A stretch of 30,390 nucleotides of DNA from UBA917 sp964435085. GTDB taxonomy: Bacteria; Patescibacteriota; Patescibacteriia; Patescibacteriales; Patescibacteriaceae. Shown one piece after another: positions 24,701 to 30,390 of the stretch; positions within the stretch are counted from its first letter, which is position 1, and each line of letters begins with the position of its first letter. The position numbers and the translations under genes are program-made. The stretch is taken from positions 1 to 30,390 of the forward strand of contig CAYSXQ010000011.1 in the NCBI GenBank assembly GCA_964435085.1. The letters are read 5' to 3'. The notes below the pieces were generated by a model, which saw only the letters and a list, made by a program, of their open reading frames with translations, did no database searches and was not told where the DNA came from.

Positions 24701-27464
24701 TGGTACGCCAGCCTTCGGTAACAACGGACGTCTGTATCTGCGAACAGCAGGGGACTCGATCGAGTATACTTGGCCCTACACCATCAAGGGCGTTTCTAGT
24801 TTCCGCGACGTCATCCTCAAGAAAAACGGCTTAGACCTCGGCTCAAGCCTCGATGTCTTGCAGTCTTTGCTGATAGAATTTAAAGTCGATACCGGCTCTG
24901 GTTACGGCGCCTATCAGACAGCTACTCCTTTTAATCTAGCCGCTGCCTCAGTCTCTACCGCTGGCTTTGATCTAAAAATCAAAATCACCGCCCGTCCTGG
25001 TATGTTGTTCTCTACGCAGACCAATGCTTTTGTGGTCGGCGAAACCATTGAGGGTACAACCAGCGGCGCGACCGCAGTTGTTGATGAAGTTTATAACCTG
25101 ACGACTACCAGCGGTTGTATTATCTTGTCTTCGGTCACCGGAACTTTCTTCCCGGCTGAATTAGTTAGGCGCGCTTCAGATGACCAGACCAGAGCCACTA
25201 ACGTTGTGACTAACACTCAGTTTGCGCTCTTCCCCTCATTCAACAGCTACATTGACGGTCTGCAAATATTTACTAATACCGTCGGTCCTGGTGATTATCC
25301 AGGTAGGATTGTTGATATCGTGCTCTCTAATATCGTGACGGGCAGTACTTATTATGTCTACAAAACATCAGACTTAAGTCTCTTGGCCTCAGGCACCGCT
25401 GCTGCTTCGACAGTTACTATTACTGATATTGCCTATGTGGCTGATTTTGGTATCACGGTTAGAGTTAGAAAGGCCTCAAGTGCTACCAAATACATTCCTT
25501 TTGAAACTCAGGCCACGGTCCGATCAACTGGTGTCGATGTCTTTATCGGTCAAACAGAAGATTCGATTGTCGGTGCCAGCGTCAACGGGACTATTGCTGG
25601 CGATTTTACTATTAATACCACCACCAAAACCATTAAGCACACGGCTGACTCAGTCGTCTATACCGTCAATGAACTCTATACCTGGTTGATGGATTATTTT
25701 GACGATGTGACTACTATTGACGATACTGTTCCGATCTCTGCTCAGACGCCAACCGAGTACACCTTGATCAACGGCTGGTTCATGGACAACCTCTCCTTCA
25801 AATACTTGAGTGGGGGAGCCATTCAAACTGATGGTCAGGATGCTTATAGCACACATATCCTGACGGTTACTGGTGGCACCTACGCCGATCCAGTGTCGGG
25901 GGATATTACCAAGACTGTTATGGCTGGAGCCACCGCTATCGGACCGCTACTTGACTATGAAGTCATTTCTGTCGGCGTTAGTTCTAAGTGGTATGTTCGT
26001 GACACTAGAACTGTGCCAGCTGTGATTGCTAGCACCACCGCTATGACCATTACCACGGGTACTGGTTCGGGTAATAACTCCGCCAACTCCCTAAGCGGAG
26101 AAAGCATTTGGTCCAACATCTTTTCTCTGGGTACTATTGTTAGCGGCACCACCCTTGATCTCTATCAAAACGATAGCCAGATCACACCGTGGTGGTCTGC
26201 GGGACAGATTGATATCTTGGTCAAGGTCAAAGAAGCTGGTACTGAAATCGACTCGGGCAATCTGACGGTCCTAGCCCGTAAATATTCCACTCTCTATGAC
26301 CACTATGTCGTCGATGCCTCCACTGGCAGAAACCCTGTTCCGCTTGCTGCTTTTGCTGATACAAACAACGAGGTTATTGAAGCCACCGTTGGCGCCTATA
26401 CTGGCTTTACCTTTGACTTCGGCGCCGCTTCTAAAGATCTAGGTAACGGCAATGGCTCTCAGCCTTATGACTGTGTTATTGACTGTGATGATCACAGCAT
26501 TCAAGAAGTTTACGAATATCTAAAGTACGTCACCCGTACCGGCTCCAGCACCACCTTAAATGGTGTTAATGGCGAGTATTATCAGGCCGTCGGCGATATT
26601 CGCCTTAGTTATAGCGGCGAAGCCAGTGGTCCTTTTGTGGAAGGCAATGCCATAACTTCAAGTGCTGGCGGCACTGGCTATATCGTTTCTTTGATAGATA
26701 GCGGCGCAACCGGAACTTTGCTCATCAGGAATGTTCACGGCACCTTTGCTAATGCCAACACCTTAACCAGTAGCGGAACCACCGCCACGATCAGTAGCGT
26801 TCCTGATACGATTCTCCAGTCGAAGCAAGCGCCCTTCGGTGTTTTTTCTGGTGGCAAACTCTTCGGTGCCCGTGGTGTCTGGCTAGAGAATGTAGCGGCA
26901 GCTGACTCCATTAACTATCAACTCATTGATTCTACTGGAACTACTCAAATACCACCTATTTCAGTGGTAGTGACAGTCAAAGATGCTAATTCGCTCGCCG
27001 CTGTCGATTCAGCGCGCGTACTCCTAGAAGCAGCGGCTGGTGGAGATTTGCCGGCAGCTGAGTCGTGTACTATCACTCGCTCAGGTGCAACTGCTTCTGT
27101 CGCTCATACAGCTCACGGCATGACGACTGGTATGTCGGTCATTATTCGAGGAGCCGCGCAGGACGAATACAATGGCATTTATACTATCAGTAATGTCAGT
27201 GCGGATGCCTATGACTACACTGTCTCAGGCTCACCAGCCACGCCCGCCACAGGCACTATTACCGCCACTTGCGCCATCCTAAATGGAGCCACCAATGCTT
27301 CTGGTATCTTGCAGGTCACTACCTTTAATTACACCTCAGATCAACCGATTGGAGGCAGGGTGCGCCGGGCTACTACTGGCGCTAAGTATAAAACAGGAGC
27401 GATTACTGGTACAATTACCTCAACTGGTCTTAATACAACGGTGCTCTTAATTTTGGACGAATAG
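18717..27464 (+). CDS. Giant phage-fibre-like surface protein, 2915 aa
   Basis: No signal peptide or membrane segment. Approximate layout: 54-299, six repeats of ~41 aa (W-x-x-I-x-Y-G-x-G-x-F-V-A-V...Y-S-x-D-G-x-x-W), a beta-propeller; 300-527, a phage-like beta module (TDQNKFWNAITLTNGKLAI, GNWIELGTGNG); 528-838, a second propeller with seven repeats; 840-1150, beta-helix-like; about 1162-1210, FN3-like (SVTLTWIRRDP...AYQIFRST). Two copies of an S-D/N-D-G-T-Y beta module lie near 1230-1300 and 1659-1735. Residues 1496-1640 resemble a carbohydrate-binding jelly roll (FLTRSNDFTHANWVKTNLT, SYTFSVYIRTD). About 1790-1930 is an Asn-rich beta-helix. Residues 2290-2660 carry the module shared with the 704-aa protein. 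Residues 2784-2860 are a phage-tail-type domain (HTAHGMTTGMSVIIRG, YNGIYTIS). Likely a very long surface or particle-bound fibre for binding other cells or polymers. Domain names are by eye. Confidence 0.75.
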   Translation: MATITVDRSINADDAFAMSGGLAFVALPSGSATYQTQATGIATWVTATIVSSSNWQSVCYGNNIVVAVSSTSGTIAATSPAGVTATWTLRTMPATASWYAVAYGLSKFVAVSGGASTAGAYSIDGAKWTSTGALTTSGDWRCLAFGNDRFVTLSYNSTNSNYSTNGTSWTAGGALPGTRNWTAITYGEGTFVAVASGNASGAYSTDGGVTWQDTTMPSAASWSSITYGNGIFVAVATGPSTAAAYSADGITWSASTLPNSRSWTGVAFGNNLFSAIASGSTTGGAYSYDGISWLAVTTLSQTVTCICHTPTTWNSNDTLVITNNATVTVNTDQNKFWNAITLTNGKLAITNSSTSTGIRFTMGRVTGAAAAAITPGSGIGDIEITGNWIELGTGNGSSGQTMTAPFSDYIAALWVETGSGTGVYEQWLNATGSYGDASPILLEGLAAVGSGRRGKFFIQQANAGPYGPTIINGTDGSIAQKLITVTSTTGLYAGAAIIGPGIPANAVVNRVISSTLLETNSVSTTELSPDWSSVAYGNSTYVAVSRTSSNIAATSSDGVTWTKRTLPFVANWNSICYGATSALFVAVCSDITTTGGTQIGSRFCATSPDGITWTRRAMPANQSWNAVASNGTSFVAVGGDATNAATTGAASSTDGITWVAATMATSQVWNAVAYGGGRYVAVGTGTATNYDADGAGTWTNGATVTSATYMAIIYNGTIWMVISGSSTGNQSKADPTTGAFTAGGALPNSTSRGVAWDGTNFVVVSTTNSTQTARSTNGASWTTTTLTGTQIGSWNAICANGTTLVAVSSSSNLRSAAMTSTNSGAAWTVQTGMPLDVSLTCYNPYVSQLTNTVQFGDNINGNKVPSGAKVRCPNIMFTSAVPVNIQTASSIVGANMVMTAGGSLTASICLFDESYNTFNQAEILSLTNVGFSLPPLINECYNVTFNSVGFALEPVRRYYTYSATIGADGWFTRDRRYGAGTTVWSYINGASITDFNYCVGSPKALQSTASSVTSPAAMLALSYTQSSTWSYVRFYALNCVASFQDAFNFTANFNNNTMEHLELYGVAPMLVQTSSGNTITDIRIAEDMFNAYKSFPTSGARIGNDPNAGARLLDDTKYYLKTRTFYNWNDRSVYAEGRTVSATPFIASQFFPAFFGAYNNATRSVTLTWIRRDPSSSGGAGTTAYQIFRSTSASFTPSSANMIFDTLTVATVSYVNGFIATITATASPARTITFAQAGRTITLGGAGAGSFTTAGYVIGGSVVVAGTVSNDGTYTILSFTATVITLTTNHTNLVNETAPNGATLNGVPPVNGTSYYYKLRKYDAILSGITSASGTVALTSLTTAGNFNTGLGTIINLEGTSGQYKIRIPVGSTTNFLAGNVFPGLTLAGTGIGSGAKVVSLDTPWQITVDVANSATFVGTTATLGLATGAAPNNNIYVVGPGIARPTRVSSVTNSTTIVVDTAFIATFSAQAIFFEYGTDSSEVEVTPSGPTTAAFNFLTRSNDFTHANWVKTNLTATADQVSGPNDIGFGVAAVPTADRLLSTGPSARAVQTITSYLEIGASYTFSVYIRTDAHHYAQTVSGELSINTTVATTESFTATGVWQRVSAAFTATAVTHTFTIQMTTEGSYIYASNAQVNQGSSALVPVTTTTVKTAVASGGRTLTFASGIDGLNTITASSGDFTTAPAFAIGDTIIVQSTSDNDGTYVLSAVTATVLTVTPAQPLVSGGGAQTTGSIVGSVLASAAQELSAAYAWCRATGGNTANQGIEVALAALPSGSFWTELYIGTSSGFAPSSINRVGYTLNLLGASTSFYLLNSNNNLLDTLVQEGYGGFSGTRIFLRGSAGNKFLDWTLDYNYGAVPMIGDVANLSNDNVFDDFTVKNFRNYNLTPFTSINDSSGLTLQNITIEQANDIPYSLQSLNTTLKGVTGANAFAATNATTYLFGTAPFATDGMAIAYQAVYDNIFYELFHSETTGALHMLFNASSSDAPPYTIISGTPAFGNNGRLYLRTAGDSIEYTWPYTIKGVSSFRDVILKKNGLDLGSSLDVLQSLLIEFKVDTGSGYGAYQTATPFNLAAASVSTAGFDLKIKITARPGMLFSTQTNAFVVGETIEGTTSGATAVVDEVYNLTTTSGCIILSSVTGTFFPAELVRRASDDQTRATNVVTNTQFALFPSFNSYIDGLQIFTNTVGPGDYPGRIVDIVLSNIVTGSTYYVYKTSDLSLLASGTAAASTVTITDIAYVADFGITVRVRKASSATKYIPFETQATVRSTGVDVFIGQTEDSIVGASVNGTIAGDFTINTTTKTIKHTADSVVYTVNELYTWLMDYFDDVTTIDDTVPISAQTPTEYTLINGWFMDNLSFKYLSGGAIQTDGQDAYSTHILTVTGGTYADPVSGDITKTVMAGATAIGPLLDYEVISVGVSSKWYVRDTRTVPAVIASTTAMTITTGTGSGNNSANSLSGESIWSNIFSLGTIVSGTTLDLYQNDSQITPWWSAGQIDILVKVKEAGTEIDSGNLTVLARKYSTLYDHYVVDASTGRNPVPLAAFADTNNEVIEATVGAYTGFTFDFGAASKDLGNGNGSQPYDCVIDCDDHSIQEVYEYLKYVTRTGSSTTLNGVNGEYYQAVGDIRLSYSGEASGPFVEGNAITSSAGGTGYIVSLIDSGATGTLLIRNVHGTFANANTLTSSGTTATISSVPDTILQSKQAPFGVFSGGKLFGARGVWLENVAAADSINYQLIDSTGTTQIPPISVVVTVKDANSLAAVDSARVLLEAAAGGDLPAAESCTITRSGATASVAHTAHGMTTGMSVIIRGAAQDEYNGIYTISNVSADAYDYTVSGSPATPATGTITATCAILNGATNASGILQVTTFNYTSDQPIGGRVRRATTGAKYKTGAITGTITSTGLNTTVLLILDE

Positions 27465-27465
27465 T

Positions 27466-28029
27466 ATGGCTATCACTATCAACTGGGCGACAAAAGTAAT
27501 CTCTGTGCCAAAAGCGGATATGACGCTTGTTTCGTCGACGCCTTTTGAAATACGTGAATTAGACATTGATACCTTTCGCCTTAGACTAAAAGACTTAGAA
27601 GATGAAGCCGAGGGCATGCCTTATCCGACGACTCACAATCACAATACGGCCGTGACGGTTGGAGGTGTTACCCTGGCGCGAGTCGTTGAGATTATCAATG
27701 GCTATACGGTAACCTTTGAAGACGGCGCCTATGCTGTCAACCTCATCGGTGCCAATTCTAATGTTGGTGACGTTGTTAACCTAAACACTGTCTCAGTCCG
27801 TGCCTCTAACAGTGCCGGCCTTACTAATCCTGATTTGGCTGCCGCGGTGTGGAATGCTCTAGTTGCTAACCATTTGACCGCAGGTACAACCGGTAAAGCT
27901 CTCTCTGATGCTGGCAGTGCCGGTAATCCCTGGGGATCACCCGTTACTGGTAATACTGATCCGGGTACCTTTGGTGAGTTAGTTGGCAAGAAAGTTTTGA
28001 CTGTCGCTAAATTCTTAGGATTGAAATAA
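27466..28029 (+). CDS. Phage structural-type protein, 187 aa
   Basis: Starts 1 base after the giant gene's stop, so it is coupled to it. ITINWATKVISVPKADMTLV, SSTPFEIRELDIDTFRLRLKDLEDEAEGMP, HNHNTAVTVGGVTLARVVE and INGYTVTFEDGAYAVNLIGAN match a protein type I associate with tailed-phage structural regions (function not established). The INGY...DGAYAVNL stretch parallels LINGW...IYDGSIIQSNG of the 704-aa protein and LINGW...LSGGAIQTDG of the giant. The C-terminus has an Ala-rich helix (DLAAAVWNALVANHLTAG) and Gly/Thr-rich linker. No signal peptide. It may be an adaptor or cap for the fibre. Confidence 0.7.
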   Translation: MAITINWATKVISVPKADMTLVSSTPFEIRELDIDTFRLRLKDLEDEAEGMPYPTTHNHNTAVTVGGVTLARVVEIINGYTVTFEDGAYAVNLIGANSNVGDVVNLNTVSVRASNSAGLTNPDLAAAVWNALVANHLTAGTTGKALSDAGSAGNPWGSPVTGNTDPGTFGELVGKKVLTVAKFLGLK

Positions 28030-28035
28030 ATATTG

Positions 28036-28044
28036 TGCTATAAT
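28036..28044 (+). promoter_or_regulatory. Extended -10 promoter before the 337-aa gene (leaderless)
   Basis: TGC-TATAAT with a perfect -10 (28039-28044) ending 8 bases before the ATG at 28053; transcription would begin at about the start codon. There is no matching -35 (a TTGAAA at 28021-28026 is too close). Confidence 0.5.
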
Positions 28045-28052
28045 TTATTACT

Positions 28053-29066
28053 ATGAACGTCGATGATCTAATCCAATTAGTTAGTAACAGACTCAGAGAA
28101 TTTAAGCTCTCCCGAGATTATTCGCGGATGAGCGGCGATTTAGAGCGCATGAATGCTGCTGACAAAGAAGTTATTGCCCTAGAAGACACCTTGTACAAAT
28201 TAAATTTATTAGTAGATACTTCCAAATCTGCCGCTGTTAAAGAGGCTGTTCTGGCTGAAGTTATCACTGACGGTTCAGTGGCGGTTTTGGGTGAATACGA
28301 CATTACTGTCTATGCCACGGATCCTCTGCATGAGCAGAAGGTGATGAATATTTTAAGTAAAATGGGCGTGATGGATACGGCAGAAAAGATCGATAATTAT
28401 ATCAAGAGCAAATACCTAAGTAGTCCAGTGACGGGGGAGATGGTGATGAGCGCTGCTAGCGCCTATCTCGTCGATACTCGGCTCTTGATGGCGATGATGG
28501 AACAAGACTCCAGCTTCGGCACAGCGGGTCTAGCCGTCCGGACTCTCAACCCTGGTAATGTCGGTAATGATGACTCTGGCAATATTCGCACTTACGAATC
28601 CTGGCAAGCGGGCGTGACGGCCGTGGCCGCTTGGCTTAGTAGGCATCGTGGATCAACAAGCAGTGTCATGCCTGACAACGCGACAGTTACGACACCTGTG
28701 ACCACCACTACGCCTCCTATCTCTACTACCACACCTCCCATCGCTACTACCACACCAGATTTAAGTACTAGCACTTCTACGCCTCCTATTTCTACTACCA
28801 CTCCAGAGATAATTACTCCAACTACTGAAGAAGTCTCAGCTCCAGTTATCTCAACCACGACTACAACCACGACTACTACACCTCCAGTAGTTACTCCTGT
28901 GCCAGAAGCCGGTGCTCCTAGCGAAGAAGTCCCAGCTCCAGTTATCTCAACTACCACCACCACGACTACAGTCACGCCTCCAATAGCTCCTCCTGCACCA
29001 GAAGCTAGTACTTCTAGTGAAGAAGTCTCTTCACCGAGTGCTTCAGCTAGCACTACTGCCGAATAG
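28053..29066 (+). CDS. Lysozyme/glucosaminidase-like protein with Thr/Pro-rich tail, 337 aa
   Basis: The N-terminal ~50 residues form a charged helix pair (LIQLVSNRLREFKLSRDYSR, GDLERMNAADKEVIALEDTL). Residues about 125-200 resemble a lysozyme-fold/glucosaminidase domain: SPVTGEMVMSAASAYLVDTR, LLMAMMEQDSSFGT with Glu in the catalytic-helix position, then NPGNVGN and SWQAGVTAVAAWLSRH. That would cut peptidoglycan glycan strands. Residues about 205-337 are a low-complexity Thr/Pro/Ser/Glu tail with repeated TTPPIS- and PAPVIS-type units, typical of a wall-spanning or glycosylated stalk. There is no signal peptide. In context it could be the wall-opening enzyme of the fibre assembly. The catalytic call is moderate because the domain is short. 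Confidence 0.65.
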   Translation: MNVDDLIQLVSNRLREFKLSRDYSRMSGDLERMNAADKEVIALEDTLYKLNLLVDTSKSAAVKEAVLAEVITDGSVAVLGEYDITVYATDPLHEQKVMNILSKMGVMDTAEKIDNYIKSKYLSSPVTGEMVMSAASAYLVDTRLLMAMMEQDSSFGTAGLAVRTLNPGNVGNDDSGNIRTYESWQAGVTAVAAWLSRHRGSTSSVMPDNATVTTPVTTTTPPISTTTPPIATTTPDLSTSTSTPPISTTTPEIITPTTEEVSAPVISTTTTTTTTTPPVVTPVPEAGAPSEEVPAPVISTTTTTTTVTPPIAPPAPEASTSSEEVSSPSASASTTAE

Positions 29067-29115
29067 TTTTTATCCTAATTCAGCAAGCAGTCACTATGAC
29101 AGTTAATTAACCGCC

Positions 29116-29817
29116 TTGGAAAATTTAAATAAAAACATCGAAAAGTTTCTTCCCTTTCTGGAGGATTTGCGCACTCGCTTATACCATGGAGTAATTTTAT
29201 TTGTGGTCTTGTTTTCTATTGGTTTTCTGTCGGCCGGCCTGATTCTGAAAAAAATATTAAGCCTTGTCAAAATCGATCAGGTCACCATTGCTACCTCTGC
29301 ACCTTTTCAGTTTACTGACATAGCTATGGATATTGGCTTTTTCCTGGCCATCATCGCTTCAGTTCCTTATGTAATTTACAGTTTATATTCCTTTGTCGTG
29401 CCAGCCTTAACTCTCAGAGAGAGGCTTAAGCTTTTTAAGTACATCCCTTTGAGCGTCGGCCTATTTATTATTGGGTTTTTTTATGGTTTCTTTATTCTTT
29501 ACCAGGCCTTAGGACTATTAGCTTCTATTAATACTAGTTTGGGTATTGCTAACTTTTGGAATATTAGTCAATTTTTGTCACAGTTGCTAGTAACTTCTGC
29601 TTTACTAGGGCTAGTTTTTGAGTTTCCACTGGTCTTGTCTTTGTTAATCAGGCTAAAATTAATGACAATCCATGCCCTCAAGAAAAATCGACGCATTGCT
29701 TATTTTTTAATAGTTTGCATGACTGCTTTACTTCCGCCAACAGACGGTGTATCATTACTAGCAATGTCCTTGCCGCTTGCATTACTTTATGAAGCGACAA
29801 TATTATTCATAAAATAA
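29116..29817 (+). CDS. tatC: Sec-independent protein translocase TatC
   Basis: Core receptor of the twin-arginine translocase, which exports folded proteins. The N-terminus FLPFLEDLRTRLYHGVILF matches the family's H-L-x-E-L-R-x-R-L region, followed by six hydrophobic segments. VFEFPLVLSLLIRLKLM (about 173-190) holds the conserved F-E-x-P motif with its Glu. At 233 aa it is near the family norm. The start is TTG, as no ATG fits. It lies 49 bases after the lysozyme-like gene and 7 bases before tatA, on the same strand as the fibre cluster. The loop before the fourth helix (LGLLASINTSLGIANFWN) is short. Confidence 0.92.
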   Translation: MENLNKNIEKFLPFLEDLRTRLYHGVILFVVLFSIGFLSAGLILKKILSLVKIDQVTIATSAPFQFTDIAMDIGFFLAIIASVPYVIYSLYSFVVPALTLRERLKLFKYIPLSVGLFIIGFFYGFFILYQALGLLASINTSLGIANFWNISQFLSQLLVTSALLGLVFEFPLVLSLLIRLKLMTIHALKKNRRIAYFLIVCMTALLPPTDGVSLLAMSLPLALLYEATILFIK

Positions 29818-29824
29818 AAACACT

Positions 29825-29995
29825 ATGTTTGGACTAGGAACTAGAGAGTTACTTATTTTAGTTGCTGTGCTGGTATTGCTCTTTGGTGCAAAGAAGATTC
29901 CAGAACTTGCCCAAAGTATCGGTGATGCTATTAAGCAGGTCAGAAAGGGTTTTTCCGATGCTGACAAAGATGACAAAACTGACAAGCTTAGCTAA
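29825..29995 (+). CDS. tatA: Tat translocase subunit TatA/E (first copy), 56 aa
   Basis: MFGLGTRELLILVAVLVLLF, then the hinge FGAKKIPELAQSIGDAIKQVRKGF: the TatA/E signature of one N-terminal membrane helix, an F-G-x-K-K-I-P-E-L hinge and an amphipathic helix, with a short acidic/basic tail (DADKDDKTDK). TatA oligomers form the translocation patch with TatC. It is very short even for TatA. It starts 7 bases after tatC and is cotranscribed with it. Confidence 0.9.
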   Translation: MFGLGTRELLILVAVLVLLFGAKKIPELAQSIGDAIKQVRKGFSDADKDDKTDKLS

Positions 29996-29996
29996 G

Positions 29997-30125
29997 ATAC
30001 CTTCAGCTTTGATTGTGTAGAATCTGCCAATCTCTTTACTTGCATTAGCTAATGCTGTATCATTAATAACAATGTAGTTGTCACTCGTACTTTTATACAA
30101 AGCGACAATATTATTAATAAAATAA
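29997..30125 (+). pseudogene. Decayed copy of the tatC 3' end
   Basis: The gap between the two tatA genes translates in one frame to ...VSLITM*LSLVLLYKATILLIK*, matching the tatC C-terminus VSLLAMSLPLALLYEATILFIK. Further upstream ALIV*NLP lines up with YFLIVCMT, with a two-codon length difference. Two in-frame stops show it is not functional. It shows how the second tatA arose. Confidence 0.8.
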
Positions 30126-30132
30126 AAACATT

Positions 30133-30288
30133 ATGTTTGGACTAGGTACTAAAGAAATAGTCATCATCGCTTGCGTCATTATCTTATTCTTTGGCGCTAA
30201 GAAAATCCCTGAACTAACTAAGTCAGTGGCTGAAGCTATCCGCAATTTGCGTGGCGCTTTCAAAGATGATGAGACAACTAAGAAATAA
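30133..30288 (+). CDS. tatA: Tat translocase subunit TatA/E (second copy), 51 aa
   Basis: MFGLGTKEIVIIACVIILFFGAKKIPEL, then an amphipathic helix TKSVAEAIRNLRGAFKDDE: a second TatA/E. The first six residues and the hinge FGAKKIPEL equal the first copy, while the membrane helix and amphipathic helix have diverged (Cys14 in the helix, AIRNLRGAF against AIKQVRKGF). Possibly a division into TatA- and TatB-like roles, or dosage. Last gene of the operon, followed by a terminator. Confidence 0.88.
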   Translation: MFGLGTKEIVIIACVIILFFGAKKIPELTKSVAEAIRNLRGAFKDDETTKK

Positions 30289-30314
30289 AAACATCATCAT
30301 TTCCTCTACTCAAT

Positions 30315-30341
30315 AAAAAACCAGCTTCGGCTGGTTTTTTT
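30315..30341 (+). terminator. Terminator of the tat operon
   Basis: AAAAAACCAGC-TTCG-GCTGGTTTTTTT: a stem with a stable TTCG tetraloop and a T-run, 27 bases after the second tatA. The A-rich upstream side makes it usable in both directions. Confidence 0.9.
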
Positions 30342-30356
30342 ATTAGTATTAAAAAC

Positions 30357-30374
30357 CTCCGGCTTTAGCCGGAG
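30357..30374. repeat. GC-rich hairpin after the tat terminator
   Basis: CTCCGGC and GCCGGAG are complementary over 7 bases around a short TTTA loop. No T-run follows. It may be a dispersed hairpin repeat continuing beyond the window. Confidence 0.4.
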
Positions 30375-30390
30375 TGTACGTTTGAAGGCG

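Larger units (their letters stand above)
29793..30151 (+). repeat. Tandem duplication of the tatC 3' end and tatA 5' end
   Basis: Bases 29793-29843 and 30101-30151 are near-identical direct repeats (51 bases, about four mismatches) covering the last tatC codons, the spacer AAAATAAAAACA-TATG and the first tatA codons. Weaker similarity continues upstream into tatC in both copies. The repeat period is 308 bases, so a tatC(3')-tatA unit was duplicated in tandem. Confidence 0.8.

Noticed and set aside
28680..29000. CRISPR-like or true tandem DNA repeat in the Thr/Pro-coding region
   Set aside because: Units are irregular and codon-driven (ACT/ACC/CCT), without constant repeats and unique spacers.
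28592..29053. Long minus-strand open frame opposite the Thr/Pro tail of the lysozyme-like gene
   Set aside because: Its Val/Gly-rich translation is the mirror image of Thr/Pro repeats; it has no start signal and no family resemblance.
29858..30100. Minus-strand 80-aa open frame over tatA and the intergenic tatC fossil
   Set aside because: It overlaps the real tatA, and the DNA is better explained by the duplicated tatC tail on the plus strand.
13511..30390. A complete prophage or integrative element inserted at tRNA-Glu
   Set aside because: No integrase, no repeated tRNA 3' end serving as an att site that I could find, and no head, packaging or tail-tube genes in the window.

Overview
The window is a bacterial chromosome segment. 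Its tight gene spacing, AT-rich intergenic DNA, few Shine-Dalgarno sequences, promoters lying almost on start codons, very short TatA proteins and mixture of housekeeping genes with giant orphan surface genes suggest a reduced genome of the Patescibacteria/CPR type (Parcubacteria-like). That placement is inference from gene style, not from a phylogenetic marker. TGA is used as a stop codon.

Left part (1-13.4 kb) is mostly housekeeping. It runs: an Smr-domain protein, tRNA-Gly(TCC), ribosomal protein S16 with an Ala/Glu/Pro tail, a MITE-like element with perfect 33-bp terminal inverted repeats, and an overlapping minus-strand operon folD-recQ-methyltransferase. Next come an orphan 224-aa protein, divergent glyA and phosphomannomutase/phosphoglucomutase genes, an orphan secreted protein whose likely promoter carries a G9 tract, a minus-strand tsaD-trpS operon, and dinD with a small membrane-anchored partner. 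glyA and folD together give one-carbon metabolism; tsaD, trpS, rpsP and the tRNAs serve translation.

Right part (13.4-30.4 kb) is accessory. After tRNA-Glu(TTC) comes a pseudopilin carrying a C-terminal Lcl/DUF1566-like domain, then a two-helix membrane peptide. A run of proteins that look like phage virion or tail-fibre proteins follows: a 237-aa protein with a Tat-type signal, a 704-aa protein, a 49-aa protein overlapping an 83-aa zinc ribbon, a 2915-aa giant with two beta-propeller blocks, a 187-aa protein sharing a module with the other two, and a 337-aa lysozyme/glucosaminidase-like protein with a Thr/Pro-rich tail. The segment ends with tatC, tatA, a decayed copy of the tatC 3' end, a second tatA and a terminator. 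No capsid, portal, terminase, integrase or tail-tube genes are present, so this does not look like an ordinary prophage.

My main proposal is that phage fibre-type proteins have been domesticated into a cell-surface assembly served by a locally encoded Tat translocase. The Tat-signal protein would be the exported partner, and the giant proteins, which lack recognisable signals, could be exported with it. This rests on domain recognition by eye and on gene order; no search or structure prediction was run.
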